Position numbers and translations under genes: made by a program
Notes under the pieces: generated by a model
Told to the model about the DNA's origin: nothing
Seen by the model: the letters and a program-made list of their open reading frames with translations, nothing else
Database searches by the model: none
Shown: positions 1-9,369 of the stretch, one piece after another
Position numbering within the stretch: position 1 is the first letter of the stretch
How the letters are laid out: the number at the start of each line of letters is the position of its first letter
DNA from: JASFRS01 sp050114795
Lineage (GTDB): Bacteria; Pseudomonadota; Alphaproteobacteria; Sphingomonadales; CAKZYD01
NCBI GenBank assembly: GCA_050114795.1
Contig: JASFRS010000001.1
Coordinates: 1-43,588, forward strand
Direction: 5' to 3'
DNA length: 43,588 bases

Positions 1-600
1 GAAAATTCTGTTGTTGCTTTGAGCCAAAGCCGCGCTAAAGCTGCTGATGCCCTGGCTGAGGTTGTGAATGAGGAATTGCCGCCGCTTAAGCTTGAAAAAG
101 CTAAGTTTCAAGCCGTTTTGGAGCCTCTGGAAAAAGGGCAGTGGCAGGCTGATGGCGGGGAAAAAGTGGCATTTGAAGTCTCTACCAATCCCGGTGCACC
201 CTTTGGGCCTTTGATTAAAATTGCATCGGGTGGCGAATTATCGCGCTTCATTTTGGCTTTGAAGGTTGCGTTGGCGGACCGTTCGGGCGCACGAACCATG
301 ATATTTGACGAAGTAGATCGCGGTGTAGGCGGAGCAACGGCAAGCGCTATCGGTGAGCGTCTAGCACGCCTGGCTGAAAGTGCGCAGTTGATGGTCGTCA
401 CCCATTCCCCGCAAGTGGCGGCCCGTGGCGCAGACCATTGGCGCATCCAAAAATCGGACCAGGGCGAAGTCACTGTGACGACAGTTGTGCCCCTTGAGAC
501 ACAGGACCGCAGAGAGGAAATTGCACGTATGTTGTCAGGCGCCTTTGTAACCGATGAGGCCCGCGCAGCCGCGGACAGCTTATTGCGTGGAGCAGCCTGA
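1..600 (+). CDS. recN: DNA repair protein RecN, C-terminal part (5' end outside window)
   Basis: The reading frame is open from the first base, so the gene begins upstream of the window; about 199 residues remain. RecN is an SMC-like ATPase acting in recombinational repair of double-strand breaks. The visible part is its C-terminal nucleotide-binding half: the ABC-type signature KIASGGELSRF, the Walker B stretch TMIFDEVDRGVGG, and the H-loop VVTHSPQVAA, all in the usual order. It ends two bases before the ligA start, so the two genes are probably cotranscribed. Assignment is firm; only the N-terminal Walker A half and coiled coil are missing, because of the window edge. Confidence 0.95.
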   Translation, partial: ENSVVALSQSRAKAADALAEVVNEELPPLKLEKAKFQAVLEPLEKGQWQADGGEKVAFEVSTNPGAPFGPLIKIASGGELSRFILALKVALADRSGARTMIFDEVDRGVGGATASAIGERLARLAESAQLMVVTHSPQVAARGADHWRIQKSDQGEVTVTTVVPLETQDRREEIARMLSGAFVTDEARAAADSLLRGAA

Positions 601-602
601 CC

Positions 603-2669
603 ATGGGTGATTTATCCAATAAAGCCGTTGAACAATTAACGCGACAGGAAGCTAAGGCGGAACTGGAACGCTTGGCAAAGACAGTCGCCTATCATAATAA
701 GCTTTACTATCAAGAAGATGCGCCCTCCATTGAGGATCGCGAATATGATAAATTATTTCAACGTAATCTCGCGATCGAACAGCGCTTCCCCGATTTAATA
801 AGAGATGATAGCCCATCCAAGGCCATCGGCGCAAAGCCATCCGGCAAATTTGCTAAAGTTACTCATGCGATACCTATGTTGTCTCTGGATAACGCTTTTG
901 ACGACCAGGATGTCGTGGACTTCATGGGGCGTATCCACCGTTTTCTGGCGCCAAACGTGCCGGAACAAATCGACCTTATCGCCGAGCCAAAAATCGACGG
1001 ACTGAGCATATCTCTTCGCTACGAAAAAGGCCAACTGGCTTTAGCTGCAACGCGGGGAGATGGGGTTGAGGGGGAAAATGTTACACGGAACATCAGGACG
1101 ATTGATGTCATTCCTCAACAGGTTCCGGCTATGCCCGACGTGTTTGAGGTCCGCGGTGAAGTTTATATGCCCAAAGCGGCGTTTATGGAATTAAATGCCG
1201 CTCAGGAAGCAAAGGGTGCAAAGATTTTTGCGAACCCGCGAAATGCAGCCGCTGGGTCATTGCGCCAGCTTGACCCCAAAATTACTGCTGAACGTCCGCT
1301 TGCGTTTTTTGCTTATGGTTGGGGTGAAATCAGTGAATTGCCCAGTGATACGCAGTACGGCGTGTTGGAACAGTTGGGGCGTTGGGGCTTTCCGGTTAAT
1401 CCGTTAATGCAAAGATGCGCTGACGTAGATGCGGCCATTGCGCATTATCGCTTGATCGAAGAGGAAAGGGCGGCGCTTGATTATGATATCGATGGTGTCG
1501 TCTACAAAGTTGACCGTTTGGATCTGCAAGATCGTCTGGGCTTTGTTGCTCGTGCACCGCGCTGGGCGATTGCTCATAAATTCCCTGCAGAAAAAGCCAA
1601 AACCAAATTACTTGATATTGATATTCAAGTAGGTCGAACTGGGGCGCTAACTCCTGTTGCAAAATTAGAACCGGTGTCTGTTGGCGGTGTCATGGTCTCG
1701 AATGCGACTTTGCATAATGAGGATGAGATTGCCCGTAAGGACGTGCGTATTGGCGACATGGTCGTATTACAGCGCGCTGGCGACGTTATTCCTCAAATAG
1801 TATCTGTCGTTCTTGAAAAGCGCCCCAATGATGCGCAGCCTTTCCATTATCCGGATCATTGCCCCGTATGCGGGTCTGCGGCAGTTCGGGAAGAAGGGGA
1901 GGCCGTGCGACGTTGTACTGGCGGGCTTATATGCCCGGCGCAGCGTATTGAAAGATTGAAGCATTTTGTCTCCCGCAATGCCTTTGACATTGAAGGCATG
2001 GGGGCGAAACATGTTCGGGCCTTTTGGGAAGATAAGCTGATTGAAAGCCCGGCGGATATTTTCCGCCTTCATGATCGCCGTGATGAGATTTTAAAGCGCG
2101 AAGGCTGGGGTGAGCAATCGGTTCAAAACCTGCTTGACGCGATTGATGAACGGCGTGTTATCGGCCTGGACCGTTTTCTTTATGCCCTAGGTATTCGTCA
2201 TGTGGGAGAGATCACCGCGCGCGATATCGCCAAAGCTTATAGCAGTCTTGATGCGATATTCGCATTGATGGAATCGGAAACTGCAGTTGAGGAATTGGAA
2301 GCAGTCGAAGGCATTGGCAAAGTTGTCGCTCAGGCTTTCACAGACTTTTTCAAAGAGCCGCATAATCTGGATGTTGTGAAAGATCTTGCCTCCCAGGTTG
2401 AGGTTAAGGAGTTTGTCTGGGAAACACAGGACAGTGCTGTTACAGGAAAAACTCTCGTCTTTACCGGAACGCTTGAAAAAATGAGTCGGGCGGAAGCGAA
2501 GGCAAAGGCGGAAGCCTTGGGGGCCAAGGTTTCCGGCTCTGTTTCTGCTAAGACGGACCTGGTTGTTGCAGGCCCTGGTGCCGGTTCGAAGCTAAAGAAA
2601 GCCAAGGAACTCGGCGTTGAGGTTATAGATGAGGATGAGTGGATAACTCTGGCCCAGGCCCTCTCTTAA
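603..2669 (+). CDS. ligA: NAD-dependent DNA ligase LigA
   Basis: LigA seals 3'-OH/5'-phosphate nicks during replication and repair, using NAD+ as adenyl donor. At 688 residues it has the usual length. The N-terminal Ia domain contains the HNKLYYQEDAP-type NAD-binding segment. The adenylation motif EPKIDG puts the catalytic lysine at residue 130. Next come the OB-fold, a four-cysteine zinc finger (CPVCG ... RRCTGG ... CPAQ), helix-hairpin-helix repeats and a C-terminal BRCT domain (about 610-688). The ATG lies two bases after the recN stop; a GGAG inside the end of recN is the likely ribosome site, although rather distant. The 3' end overlaps the convergent cyclophilin gene by 4 bp. Confidence 0.97.
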   Translation: MGDLSNKAVEQLTRQEAKAELERLAKTVAYHNKLYYQEDAPSIEDREYDKLFQRNLAIEQRFPDLIRDDSPSKAIGAKPSGKFAKVTHAIPMLSLDNAFDDQDVVDFMGRIHRFLAPNVPEQIDLIAEPKIDGLSISLRYEKGQLALAATRGDGVEGENVTRNIRTIDVIPQQVPAMPDVFEVRGEVYMPKAAFMELNAAQEAKGAKIFANPRNAAAGSLRQLDPKITAERPLAFFAYGWGEISELPSDTQYGVLEQLGRWGFPVNPLMQRCADVDAAIAHYRLIEEERAALDYDIDGVVYKVDRLDLQDRLGFVARAPRWAIAHKFPAEKAKTKLLDIDIQVGRTGALTPVAKLEPVSVGGVMVSNATLHNEDEIARKDVRIGDMVVLQRAGDVIPQIVSVVLEKRPNDAQPFHYPDHCPVCGSAAVREEGEAVRRCTGGLICPAQRIERLKHFVSRNAFDIEGMGAKHVRAFWEDKLIESPADIFRLHDRRDEILKREGWGEQSVQNLLDAIDERRVIGLDRFLYALGIRHVGEITARDIAKAYSSLDAIFALMESETAVEELEAVEGIGKVVAQAFTDFFKEPHNLDVVKDLASQVEVKEFVWETQDSAVTGKTLVFTGTLEKMSRAEAKAKAEALGAKVSGSVSAKTDLVVAGPGAGSKLKKAKELGVEVIDEDEWITLAQALS

Positions 2670-3559
2670 TTCTTCTCAATCGCTCGGATTGGTACCGGCA
2701 TATTGCAAACATCAACGTGACCGGCGGCATAGCGGAACCATTCTTCGCGTCGGTTGGTCCTTGCTGCGACCAAATCTTGGAATAATTCAGTATCGGTTCG
2801 CAGATATTCGAAATCCTGTCTATCTGCATCTGCAATCTCACTCCCGAGGCGAATGGACTTTATTGGCGTCCAATCGGCTTCATCGGCGAAAAAGCCCAAA
2901 GCCTCATGACCTCTTTTAAGCGTTGAAAAATGCTCCATGCCCGAAATCACCCGGCCGAAAACCGTTACATTGCGGTCAAGATGACGTGGAGCCTGGCCGA
3001 TGACCGCATAAATCTCGGTGCCGCCGCTATCCGGTGCCACATCGCGGGCCATTCCAACAGCCCCTGGACAGTGCAACATCCAGGCAAGTGAGCCGTCTTC
3101 TGTTTTTGCGGCAGGAAAGGGGCCTGAAAAACCAACCTGTGCAGCATAGCCATCGGGGCCGGGTAAGGGCGTAAAGGGGAGCTTTTGTGCATTCTCCGTC
3201 TCAAACTCGGCCGCTATAGCGCGTTTGGCTGTTTCCACGTCTTTTTCGCCTGCGAAATCACCCCATTGAACGACATAGTTTTCTTGGACCCGATATATAT
3301 GCAATCCGTCATAAAAATGCTCTGACGCCAGTTTTTTGATGTTCTCTGTATGGCCCGGCGTAAATTCAGGAGAAAGGGCAATCACAACTGTGCCGGCCTT
3401 AAATTCCATGTAAAGCAGATTGTCGGGATCAAATGCCTGCCAATCCGTTGGTTCCGCTCTCTCCATAACATTTGCTGCAGTTAGTGGGGCTTCATCTTGT
3501 GCGGAAGCAGGTTGCGATGCCAAGCTCATAAGAATGATTGAGGGAATGAAAAATTTCAT
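2666..3559 (-). CDS. Periplasmic cyclophilin-type peptidyl-prolyl cis-trans isomerase
   Basis: A 297-residue protein starting with a signal peptide (MKFFIPSIILMSLASQPASAQ), so it is probably exported. The cyclophilin core begins near residue 50 with a MEFKAGTVVIAL-type strand, then HTENIKKLASEHFYDGLHIYRV and VVQWGDF, the standard sequence of this fold. It should catalyse prolyl isomerisation in envelope proteins. A C-terminal tail of about 60 residues beyond the core has no assigned function. The gene is a single unit on the minus strand and overlaps the ligA tail by 4 bp. Ribosome-site evidence upstream of the ATG is weak, but the signal peptide fixes the start well. Confidence 0.9.
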   Translation of the reverse strand: MKFFIPSIILMSLASQPASAQDEAPLTAANVMERAEPTDWQAFDPDNLLYMEFKAGTVVIALSPEFTPGHTENIKKLASEHFYDGLHIYRVQENYVVQWGDFAGEKDVETAKRAIAAEFETENAQKLPFTPLPGPDGYAAQVGFSGPFPAAKTEDGSLAWMLHCPGAVGMARDVAPDSGGTEIYAVIGQAPRHLDRNVTVFGRVISGMEHFSTLKRGHEALGFFADEADWTPIKSIRLGSEIADADRQDFEYLRTDTELFQDLVAARTNRREEWFRYAAGHVDVCNMPVPIRAIEKN

Positions 3560-3643
3560 AAACAGAGCCTTTTCCGAAATTGAATTTTGGAAATCCTAAG
3601 GCTTTCCGAACAAATGAGCAATCCAGGTTGGAATTATTATATT

Positions 3644-3656
3644 TGTGCATTGCACA
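3644..3656. promoter_or_regulatory. TGTGC-N3-GCACA palindrome, candidate operator upstream of small gene
   Basis: TGTGCATTGCACA, embedded in the longer imperfect dyad ATTTGTGCATTGCACACAT (3641-3659). It lies between the divergent cyclophilin gene and the small gene at 3801. The surrounding bases are rich in further TGCA cores (near 3690, 3706, 3735 and 3754). A nearly identical dyad sits inside the coding sequence at 3911-3929. The dyad is seen directly; a regulator-binding role is inferred. Confidence 0.45.
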
Positions 3657-3800
3657 CATCCATAATTGATAGATAAGAAAAAGTTATGTATGCAGTTTTT
3701 GCATATCTATAATGCGATTTTGTGTTCTGGAAATTGCATAAACAGGAGCCTATATGCACATCATGAAATGAACAAGGGCAAGACTTTAGGAGCTTTTGAG

Positions 3801-4151
3801 ATGTTGAGCCTGTTAATTGCGCGTTTGAGTTTATTCGTTGATCGTTTGGCACCTTATGCCTTTTTGGATCTAATGCGTGATAAAGGCATGATCCCAAGTG
3901 AGACCCCGTTATTTGTGCATCGCACAAATGCTGAGGTCGAGAATGCGGCGCTTTGGACTGGCCTCCGCCAGTGGTTCAGTGGTCACGATTATGACCTTAT
4001 CGATTTGGTCATGGATGGCATTGCTGCTAAAGCCGCCCGTCAAGCTGCCCAGCCACAGGCAGAAGTGGTCAGCCTACGTAATCAGGCACGTGTCATTCGC
4101 CGCCGTGGTCGTGCGCCGCTTCGTGCTGAAAGCTGGCTTGCAGCCGCTTAA
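3801..4151 (+). CDS. Small hypothetical protein (116 aa)
   Basis: I do not recognise a family. The ATG at 3801 is chosen because AGGAG stands 8 bases upstream (3788-3792); the upstream part of the open frame has no such signal. The predicted protein starts MLSLLIARLSLFVDRLAPYAF, an amphipathic, leucine-rich N-terminus, then a mixed charged middle and an arginine-rich C-terminus (VIRRRGRAPLR). There is no clear signal peptide or full membrane segment. Codon use resembles that of the neighbours. The gene stands alone between two convergent or divergent minus-strand genes, with TGTGC/GCACA palindromes upstream and inside the coding sequence. Its function is unknown. Confidence 0.7.
   Translation: MLSLLIARLSLFVDRLAPYAFLDLMRDKGMIPSETPLFVHRTNAEVENAALWTGLRQWFSGHDYDLIDLVMDGIAAKAARQAAQPQAEVVSLRNQARVIRRRGRAPLRAESWLAAA
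3911..3929. promoter_or_regulatory. Perfect ATTTGTGC-ATC-GCACAAAT dyad inside the small gene
   Basis: Two perfect 8-bp arms separated by three bases, inside the coding sequence of the small gene. It matches the upstream dyad at 3641-3659 at 17 of 19 positions. Two copies about 270 bp apart are compatible with a cooperative or looping operator. They could also be coincidence, since the inner site must also encode protein. Confidence 0.4.
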
Positions 4152-4211
4152 GAATTTATCCTGCACCTGACCTCTCTCAAAGTCAGATGTATCCTCCCCG
4201 CTAGTCAACCG

Positions 4212-5117
4212 CTAGCATTTAACTAGGGTCAGTGTCGGCCAATCGCCCACGCTGACCCTTTTTTCTTCCCGCCACCCGTAGCTTCCATAGGCCTCTAAGA
4301 CCTTGTTGGCTTGTGTGGAGAGTATCCCGGATAGAATGATGCGCCCTTTGGGGTCGGCCAGGGCTGTTATAGCCTCTGCCATATCGCATAATGGCTCGGC
4401 TAAAATATTTGCAATAATCAGCGGGTAGGGTGCGTGGCGACGAATGGCTTCATCCTCCGCGCCATTCGCCGTGACGGGGAGGACGCCGGGATTATCTAAT
4501 GTTTCAACACAGGCCACGCTATTGACTTCTGCGTTTTCAAGCGCAGTTTCAACGGCGATGGGGTCAATATCACTCATCACCACAGGGATTTGCCAGGCTT
4601 TGGCGATGGCGAGCGCCAGCACGCCTGACCCTGTTCCTATATCCAAGGCGTGACTGATAGTGAAATCATCTGCTAAGCCGTCTAGGGTTTCCAAACATCC
4701 ATGAGTCGTTTCATGACGCCCGGTGCCGAAGGCTTGACCGGCTTCAATCAGTAATCCGATATATTCTGGCTTTAAAGTATCGGCTGCGTGAGAACCATAG
4801 ACATGAAATCGACCCGCAGTAATCGGTGGCAGCATTGATTGACTTAAAGACACCCAGTCAGTTTCTGGTAGAGCTTCGATGACAAGCGTATTCGCTATGC
4901 CCTCATCAAATGCCGTGTTTAAAGCTTCAAATAGGGCATCGCGCTCGGGCTGGCCGTAATAAAAAGCCTGAACTACATAAGTAGAGGGGTCTTCTTCCTT
5001 GGCAAAGGCAGCAATGCTGGGCGGGAGGTCATTGACTATATGGGCCTCCATAACCGCTTCAACGGCAGGGGCCAGATCGCGGGGAACCGTTACTAAAGCC
5101 CGCCATTCATTGCTCAT
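4212..5117 (-). CDS. prmA: Ribosomal protein L11 methyltransferase PrmA
   Basis: PrmA methylates ribosomal protein L11 using S-adenosylmethionine. This 301-residue protein has an N-terminal substrate-recognition region followed by the class I methyltransferase fold. That fold shows GTGRHETTHGCLE, the SAM-binding ALDIGTGSGVLALAIAK, the acidic turn VMSDIDPIAV and the catalytic-side LIIANILAEPL, all typical of PrmA. It starts three bases after the stop of the helicase gene, so both are very probably on one transcript. The length and motif order fit the alphaproteobacterial form of the family. Confidence 0.94.
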   Translation of the reverse strand: MSNEWRALVTVPRDLAPAVEAVMEAHIVNDLPPSIAAFAKEEDPSTYVVQAFYYGQPERDALFEALNTAFDEGIANTLVIEALPETDWVSLSQSMLPPITAGRFHVYGSHAADTLKPEYIGLLIEAGQAFGTGRHETTHGCLETLDGLADDFTISHALDIGTGSGVLALAIAKAWQIPVVMSDIDPIAVETALENAEVNSVACVETLDNPGVLPVTANGAEDEAIRRHAPYPLIIANILAEPLCDMAEAITALADPKGRIILSGILSTQANKVLEAYGSYGWREEKRVSVGDWPTLTLVKC

Positions 5118-5120
5118 GAT

Positions 5121-7415
5121 TCATCCTTTGGATACAAAACTATCCAGAACGCGTTTGCGCCCCGAATGTTCAAAATTGATAGTCAGGCGGTCACCGTCGA
5201 CTTCTTCGACTTCGCCATAACCGAATTTGTCGTGGAACGCGCGGTCGCCGACATTGAAATCACTCTTTTTCTTTGTGGGAGACAACCGCTCTGCCTTGCC
5301 GTCAATGATTTGTCCCCAGCGCTTTTGTTTGGGTGGTCGAAAATCATTGCGCATGCCACCACGCGGTGGCGACCATTGGCGATCGCGTTGCCAGTTCTGG
5401 GATGATCCTCCGTAAAGTCCGCGATTTGTGACCAGTTCAACATGATCCTGGGGTAGGTCCTCGATAAAGCGGGACGGCAAAGCGGCCTGCCATTTGCCAT
5501 AAAGAATGCGATTTGCGGCAAAAAGGATCATGGCGTGTTTGCGTGCGCGTGTGAGCCCTACATAGGCCAGCCTGCGTTCTTCTTCCAGAGCTGCTTGCCC
5601 ACCGTCATCTAAAGCTCTTTGGTTTGGAAATAGACCCTCTTCCCAACCAGCGAGAAAGACACGGTCAAATTCAAGACCTTTGGCGGAATGAAGGGTCATG
5701 AGCGATATTTTTGCTTCGCCCTGGGAGGCGTCATTTTCCATGACCAGCGAAATATGTTCCAGAAATCCGCCCAAATCGTCAAATTCCGCCATAGCGCGGA
5801 CCAATTCTTGTAGATTTTCAAGGCGGCCTTGGGAATCCGGTGACTTATCCGCCATCCACATTGCGGTGTAGCCGGATTCCTCCAACACCATTTCCGCAAG
5901 TTCTGGATGAGGCATGGTTTCTAATGCAGAACGCCAACGATCAAAATCGTCCATCAGGCCAGCCAGAGACGTGCGCGCGCGTTTGGAAATTTCATCCGTT
6001 TCAACAATCGCCACGGCGGCATCATGAAGGCTGATATTCTGCGCCCGGGCGAGGTTGAACACTGTCTGCACTGTCTTATCGCCCAGACCTCGTTTTGGTA
6101 TATTGATGATGCGTTCCAAAGCTAGGTCATCAGCGCTTTGGGCAATGACCCGGAAATAGGCGAGCGCGTCGCGAATTTCCTTGCGCTCATAAAAGCGCGG
6201 GCCACCAACCACACGATAGGGTAGGCCAATGCTTAAAAACCGATCCTCAAAGGACCGCATCTGGCTCGTTGCACGAACTAACACCGCCATTTCGGATGGG
6301 CTTTCCCCATCTCGCCTTGCAGCCTCTATGGTTTCTGCAACAGTGCGGGCCTCTTCTTCGCCGTCCCATACACCGCGAATTTGAACCTTTTCCCCTTGAT
6401 CACCATCGGTCCAAAGCTCTTTACCCAGCCGCTCCTGGTTGGTTGCAATAAGGCCGGAGGCTGCGGAAAGAATGTGCTGATGTGAGCGGTAATTTTGCTC
6501 CAATCGGATGACTTTCGCGCCGGGAAAGTCTTTTTCAAAGCGTAGTATATTGCCGACTTCCGCACCACGCCAACCGTAGATGGACTGATCATCATCGCCG
6601 ACACAGCAGATATTATGGTGCTTCTGGGCCAAGAGCCTAAGCCAAAGATATTGCGCGACATTGGTGTCCTGATATTCATCCACCATGATGTATTTAAAGC
6701 GCTGCTGATAATTGTTCAGAACATCACTATGTTTCTGAAATAGGGTGATATTATGCAGTAGCAAATCCCCAAAATCGCAGGCGTTGAGGACCTTCAGCCG
6801 GTCCTGATAGGCGCGATAATATTTCTGTCCAAGGCCGTCGGCATATTGTGCGCTGTGTGCGCTTGAAACCTGTTCCGGCGTCCAACCACGGTTTTTCCAA
6901 CTGTCGATGAGGCCAGCAAGCAATCGCGCGGGCCAGCGTTTATCGTCAATATTATCTGCTTGGAGTATTTGCTTGAGCAGGCGGATTTGATCGTCGGTAT
7001 CCAGGATTGTGAAATTGGATTTCAAGCCGATCATTTCCGCATGGCGACGCAGTATTTTAGCGGCAATGGAGTGAAAAGTGCCAAGCCAGGGCATGCCTTC
7101 AACAGCCGGGCCAATGATACGACCTACACGCTCTTGCATTTCCCGTGCGGCTTTATTGGTGAAAGTCACCAATAGAACCTGCCCTGGAAAGGCATGATTC
7201 GTGGAAAGAATATGGGCAAGCCTTGTGGTGAGAGCGCGTGTTTTCCCCGTCCCCGCACCGGCAAGCATGAGCACAGGCCCGTCCAATGTCTCCACCGCTT
7301 CTCTTTGCGGCGGATTAAGGCCTTTCAAATAAAAGGGTTCCGTCGACGCAGCGGTTGCGGGCGCGGTAGTGGGGAAATCATCGTCAAGGTCAAAGGGATC
7401 ATGCATAATGGGCAT
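5121..7415 (-). CDS. uvrD: UvrD/PcrA-type superfamily I DNA helicase
   Basis: A 764-residue 3'-5' DNA helicase of the UvrD/Rep/PcrA group, acting in nucleotide excision repair, mismatch repair and clearing of replication forks. Motifs in order: NPPQREAV (Q motif), Walker A GAGTGKT, VTFTNKAA (Ia), VDEYQDTN (II), GDDDQSIYGWRGA (III), LEQNYRSH (IV), LMTLHSAKGLEFDRVFLAG (V) and VGLTRARKH (VI). The last ~45 residues (NVGDRAFHDKFGYGEVEEVDGDRL) form the Tudor-like C-terminal domain of PcrA/UvrD. An alternative ATG three codons downstream (7406) gives a protein starting MHDPFDL and is equally plausible. prmA follows three bases downstream. Confidence 0.95.
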   Translation of the reverse strand: MPIMHDPFDLDDDFPTTAPATAASTEPFYLKGLNPPQREAVETLDGPVLMLAGAGTGKTRALTTRLAHILSTNHAFPGQVLLVTFTNKAAREMQERVGRIIGPAVEGMPWLGTFHSIAAKILRRHAEMIGLKSNFTILDTDDQIRLLKQILQADNIDDKRWPARLLAGLIDSWKNRGWTPEQVSSAHSAQYADGLGQKYYRAYQDRLKVLNACDFGDLLLHNITLFQKHSDVLNNYQQRFKYIMVDEYQDTNVAQYLWLRLLAQKHHNICCVGDDDQSIYGWRGAEVGNILRFEKDFPGAKVIRLEQNYRSHQHILSAASGLIATNQERLGKELWTDGDQGEKVQIRGVWDGEEEARTVAETIEAARRDGESPSEMAVLVRATSQMRSFEDRFLSIGLPYRVVGGPRFYERKEIRDALAYFRVIAQSADDLALERIINIPKRGLGDKTVQTVFNLARAQNISLHDAAVAIVETDEISKRARTSLAGLMDDFDRWRSALETMPHPELAEMVLEESGYTAMWMADKSPDSQGRLENLQELVRAMAEFDDLGGFLEHISLVMENDASQGEAKISLMTLHSAKGLEFDRVFLAGWEEGLFPNQRALDDGGQAALEEERRLAYVGLTRARKHAMILFAANRILYGKWQAALPSRFIEDLPQDHVELVTNRGLYGGSSQNWQRDRQWSPPRGGMRNDFRPPKQKRWGQIIDGKAERLSPTKKKSDFNVGDRAFHDKFGYGEVEEVDGDRLTINFEHSGRKRVLDSFVSKG

Positions 7416-7462
7416 TCTATAGCACGGCTGCGCTACACTGAAAGCGGCAAATCAGAAGTTTC

Positions 7463-9247
7463 TTAATCGCCCTGATTATGCCGCTTCTCTTCAAGTAAAA
7501 GGTGGTTGTACAGCATGAGCACATTTGTTTTGTGTATGACGCCGACAACCCGGCGTTCTTCATTGTCGTTGAGGACCGGTAGCATATCCTCGCCCTTCTC
7601 TGTCAGTAGAAGGAGGGCATAGTCCATGCTGTGGCTGCTTAGGACATAGGGGGCTGAAGATCGAACGAGATCGCTTGCCCGCACCAAGTCATCAAGCTCT
7701 TGATCTGTCACATCATCTCCCATGTCTTTAGGGCAAATAGTCCCAACAAAGGAGCCACTTTGACGAACAACGACCAAAGAGCCGCGGGTGAGGCGTGCGA
7801 GTAATGCACGCACCCTTTGTAAACTCGCATCTTCGGGAAGAATCAGAAACTCTTCATCCATCTGGTCGCCGACTTTGATTTGTCGTAAAGCCAGCCTTGC
7901 TTCGCCTTCATCAATGTCTAATCCGCGGCGGCGGAATTGTGCTTTGAAAAAGCTGGGGCCGAGGAAACGCGCGCTGGTCACACTGGCAACCGCGGTCGCA
8001 GCCATAAGCGCTAAGGTGATTTGGTAATCACCAGTCAGTTCAAAAACGATTAAAACTGTTGAAATTGGTGCGCCAAGAACCGCGCCTGCTACAGCGCCCA
8101 TGCCGACAATGGCATAAAGCCCGTGTGTAGAGGCTCCTTCGGGAAATACTGCAGCGACCACCAGCCCGAAGGCACCGCCCGTCATTGCGCCCATGAACAA
8201 GGATGGTGAAAAGACACCTGTACCAAAACGGGCGCTCAGGCAAAGAGCCGTTAAAGCCATTTTAGCTGCAAGCAGAACCAGCAGCGCTAGAAAGTCATAA
8301 TTTTCTTTCAAGGCTGCGTCTGTCGCGCCATAACCAACCCCCAATAGCATAGGCAAGAATAAACCGATGATTCCAACGGCGAGCCCAGCTAAAGGCGGAT
8401 TCGCCCAACGAGGAATAGGCAGTCGGGCTAATTGGTCATCTGCAAAAAAGACAGCACGAATAAAGCCTGCAGCGACGAGAGCGCTAATACCTCCCAAAAT
8501 CAAAAAGGCAGGCACTTCAGTAAAGCTATTGATGGAATAACCCGGCAATATGAAAGCTGGATGATCGCCGATATGGATGCGTGTGATGATTGTTCCCATT
8601 ACGGCAGCAATCACGATGGGGGCAAAGCTGGCGATTGCATAGCTGCCCAAGACCACTTCAAGCGCGAAAAATACACCTGCTAAAGGCGCGTTAAAAGATG
8701 CGGCGATAGCGGCTGCAACGCCGCAGCCCAAAAGCGTACGCGCCATTGCAGGCGGTGCTTTTAGCTTTTGTGCGATCAAGGATGCAAGCGTTGCGCCTAA
8801 ATGCACGACCGGACCTTCCCGCCCAACTGGGGCGCCCGTGCCCAATGCGGTCGCGGCAACCAGGGCACTTGATAAACCGTCGCGTGTTTTAATTTCACCG
8901 GTGCTGATAACATTCGCTTGAATGACTTCGGCAACACTATGCGGGGCACCGCCGTTCATAAAGAATCGAAGGACCAATGCTACGGCGAGTCCCCCTAAAA
9001 CAGGAGTGAAAAGCACCTGCCACCAGGGAAGAGCGGCTACAACATCGGTCATGTTCTGCTCAGGGGTCAAAAAACCGATTTTTTGAATAAAAGCAATGGC
9101 TCCACGAAAGGCAAGCGCGGCATAGCCGGTGATCACACCCGTGATCAATGCTACAATTCCCGCGGCAAACGGGTCCTGTGCTGGGCTTTGAAATCGCCGC
9201 ACCGCTTTTAAAGTGGTTGATATTTTCTGTCGAAACCGGTTGTCCAT
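7463..9247 (-). CDS. ClC-family anion transporter with C-terminal CBS pair
   Basis: A 594-residue membrane protein. Residues about 25-450 carry the many helices of the ClC fold; about 455-594 form two CBS domains, usually regulatory nucleotide-binding modules. The gating-glutamate motif GREGP is present (E144), and the internal proton glutamate is matched by FALEVVLG (E197), which argues for an anion/proton antiporter rather than a passive channel. The filter motif GTGVFSPSLFMGA is also present. Two anion-coordinating positions look altered: the GSGIP equivalent reads NGGAP (98-102), and the Tyr445 equivalent appears to be Phe in GPSFFKA. These alignments are by eye. The gene lies 47 bp upstream of the helicase gene on the same strand. 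Confidence 0.9.
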   Translation of the reverse strand: MDNRFRQKISTTLKAVRRFQSPAQDPFAAGIVALITGVITGYAALAFRGAIAFIQKIGFLTPEQNMTDVVAALPWWQVLFTPVLGGLAVALVLRFFMNGGAPHSVAEVIQANVISTGEIKTRDGLSSALVAATALGTGAPVGREGPVVHLGATLASLIAQKLKAPPAMARTLLGCGVAAAIAASFNAPLAGVFFALEVVLGSYAIASFAPIVIAAVMGTIITRIHIGDHPAFILPGYSINSFTEVPAFLILGGISALVAAGFIRAVFFADDQLARLPIPRWANPPLAGLAVGIIGLFLPMLLGVGYGATDAALKENYDFLALLVLLAAKMALTALCLSARFGTGVFSPSLFMGAMTGGAFGLVVAAVFPEGASTHGLYAIVGMGAVAGAVLGAPISTVLIVFELTGDYQITLALMAATAVASVTSARFLGPSFFKAQFRRRGLDIDEGEARLALRQIKVGDQMDEEFLILPEDASLQRVRALLARLTRGSLVVVRQSGSFVGTICPKDMGDDVTDQELDDLVRASDLVRSSAPYVLSSHSMDYALLLLTEKGEDMLPVLNDNEERRVVGVIHKTNVLMLYNHLLLEEKRHNQGD

Positions 9248-9369
9248 ATAAGGTTACTTATGACGTGTCAAATGAGGTTGCAAAGGCTTTTATCACCTTT
9301 TGACCTTGAAATGATTATAGGCTTAAGTGCTATGAAGGGCTTCAAAAAAATGGAATTGGGCTTGGGAAG

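Noticed and set aside
3666..3800. Upstream in-frame extension of the small gene (161-residue version)
   Set aside because: It has no ribosome site and covers the palindrome-rich leader; the ATG at 3801 has AGGAG at a proper distance.
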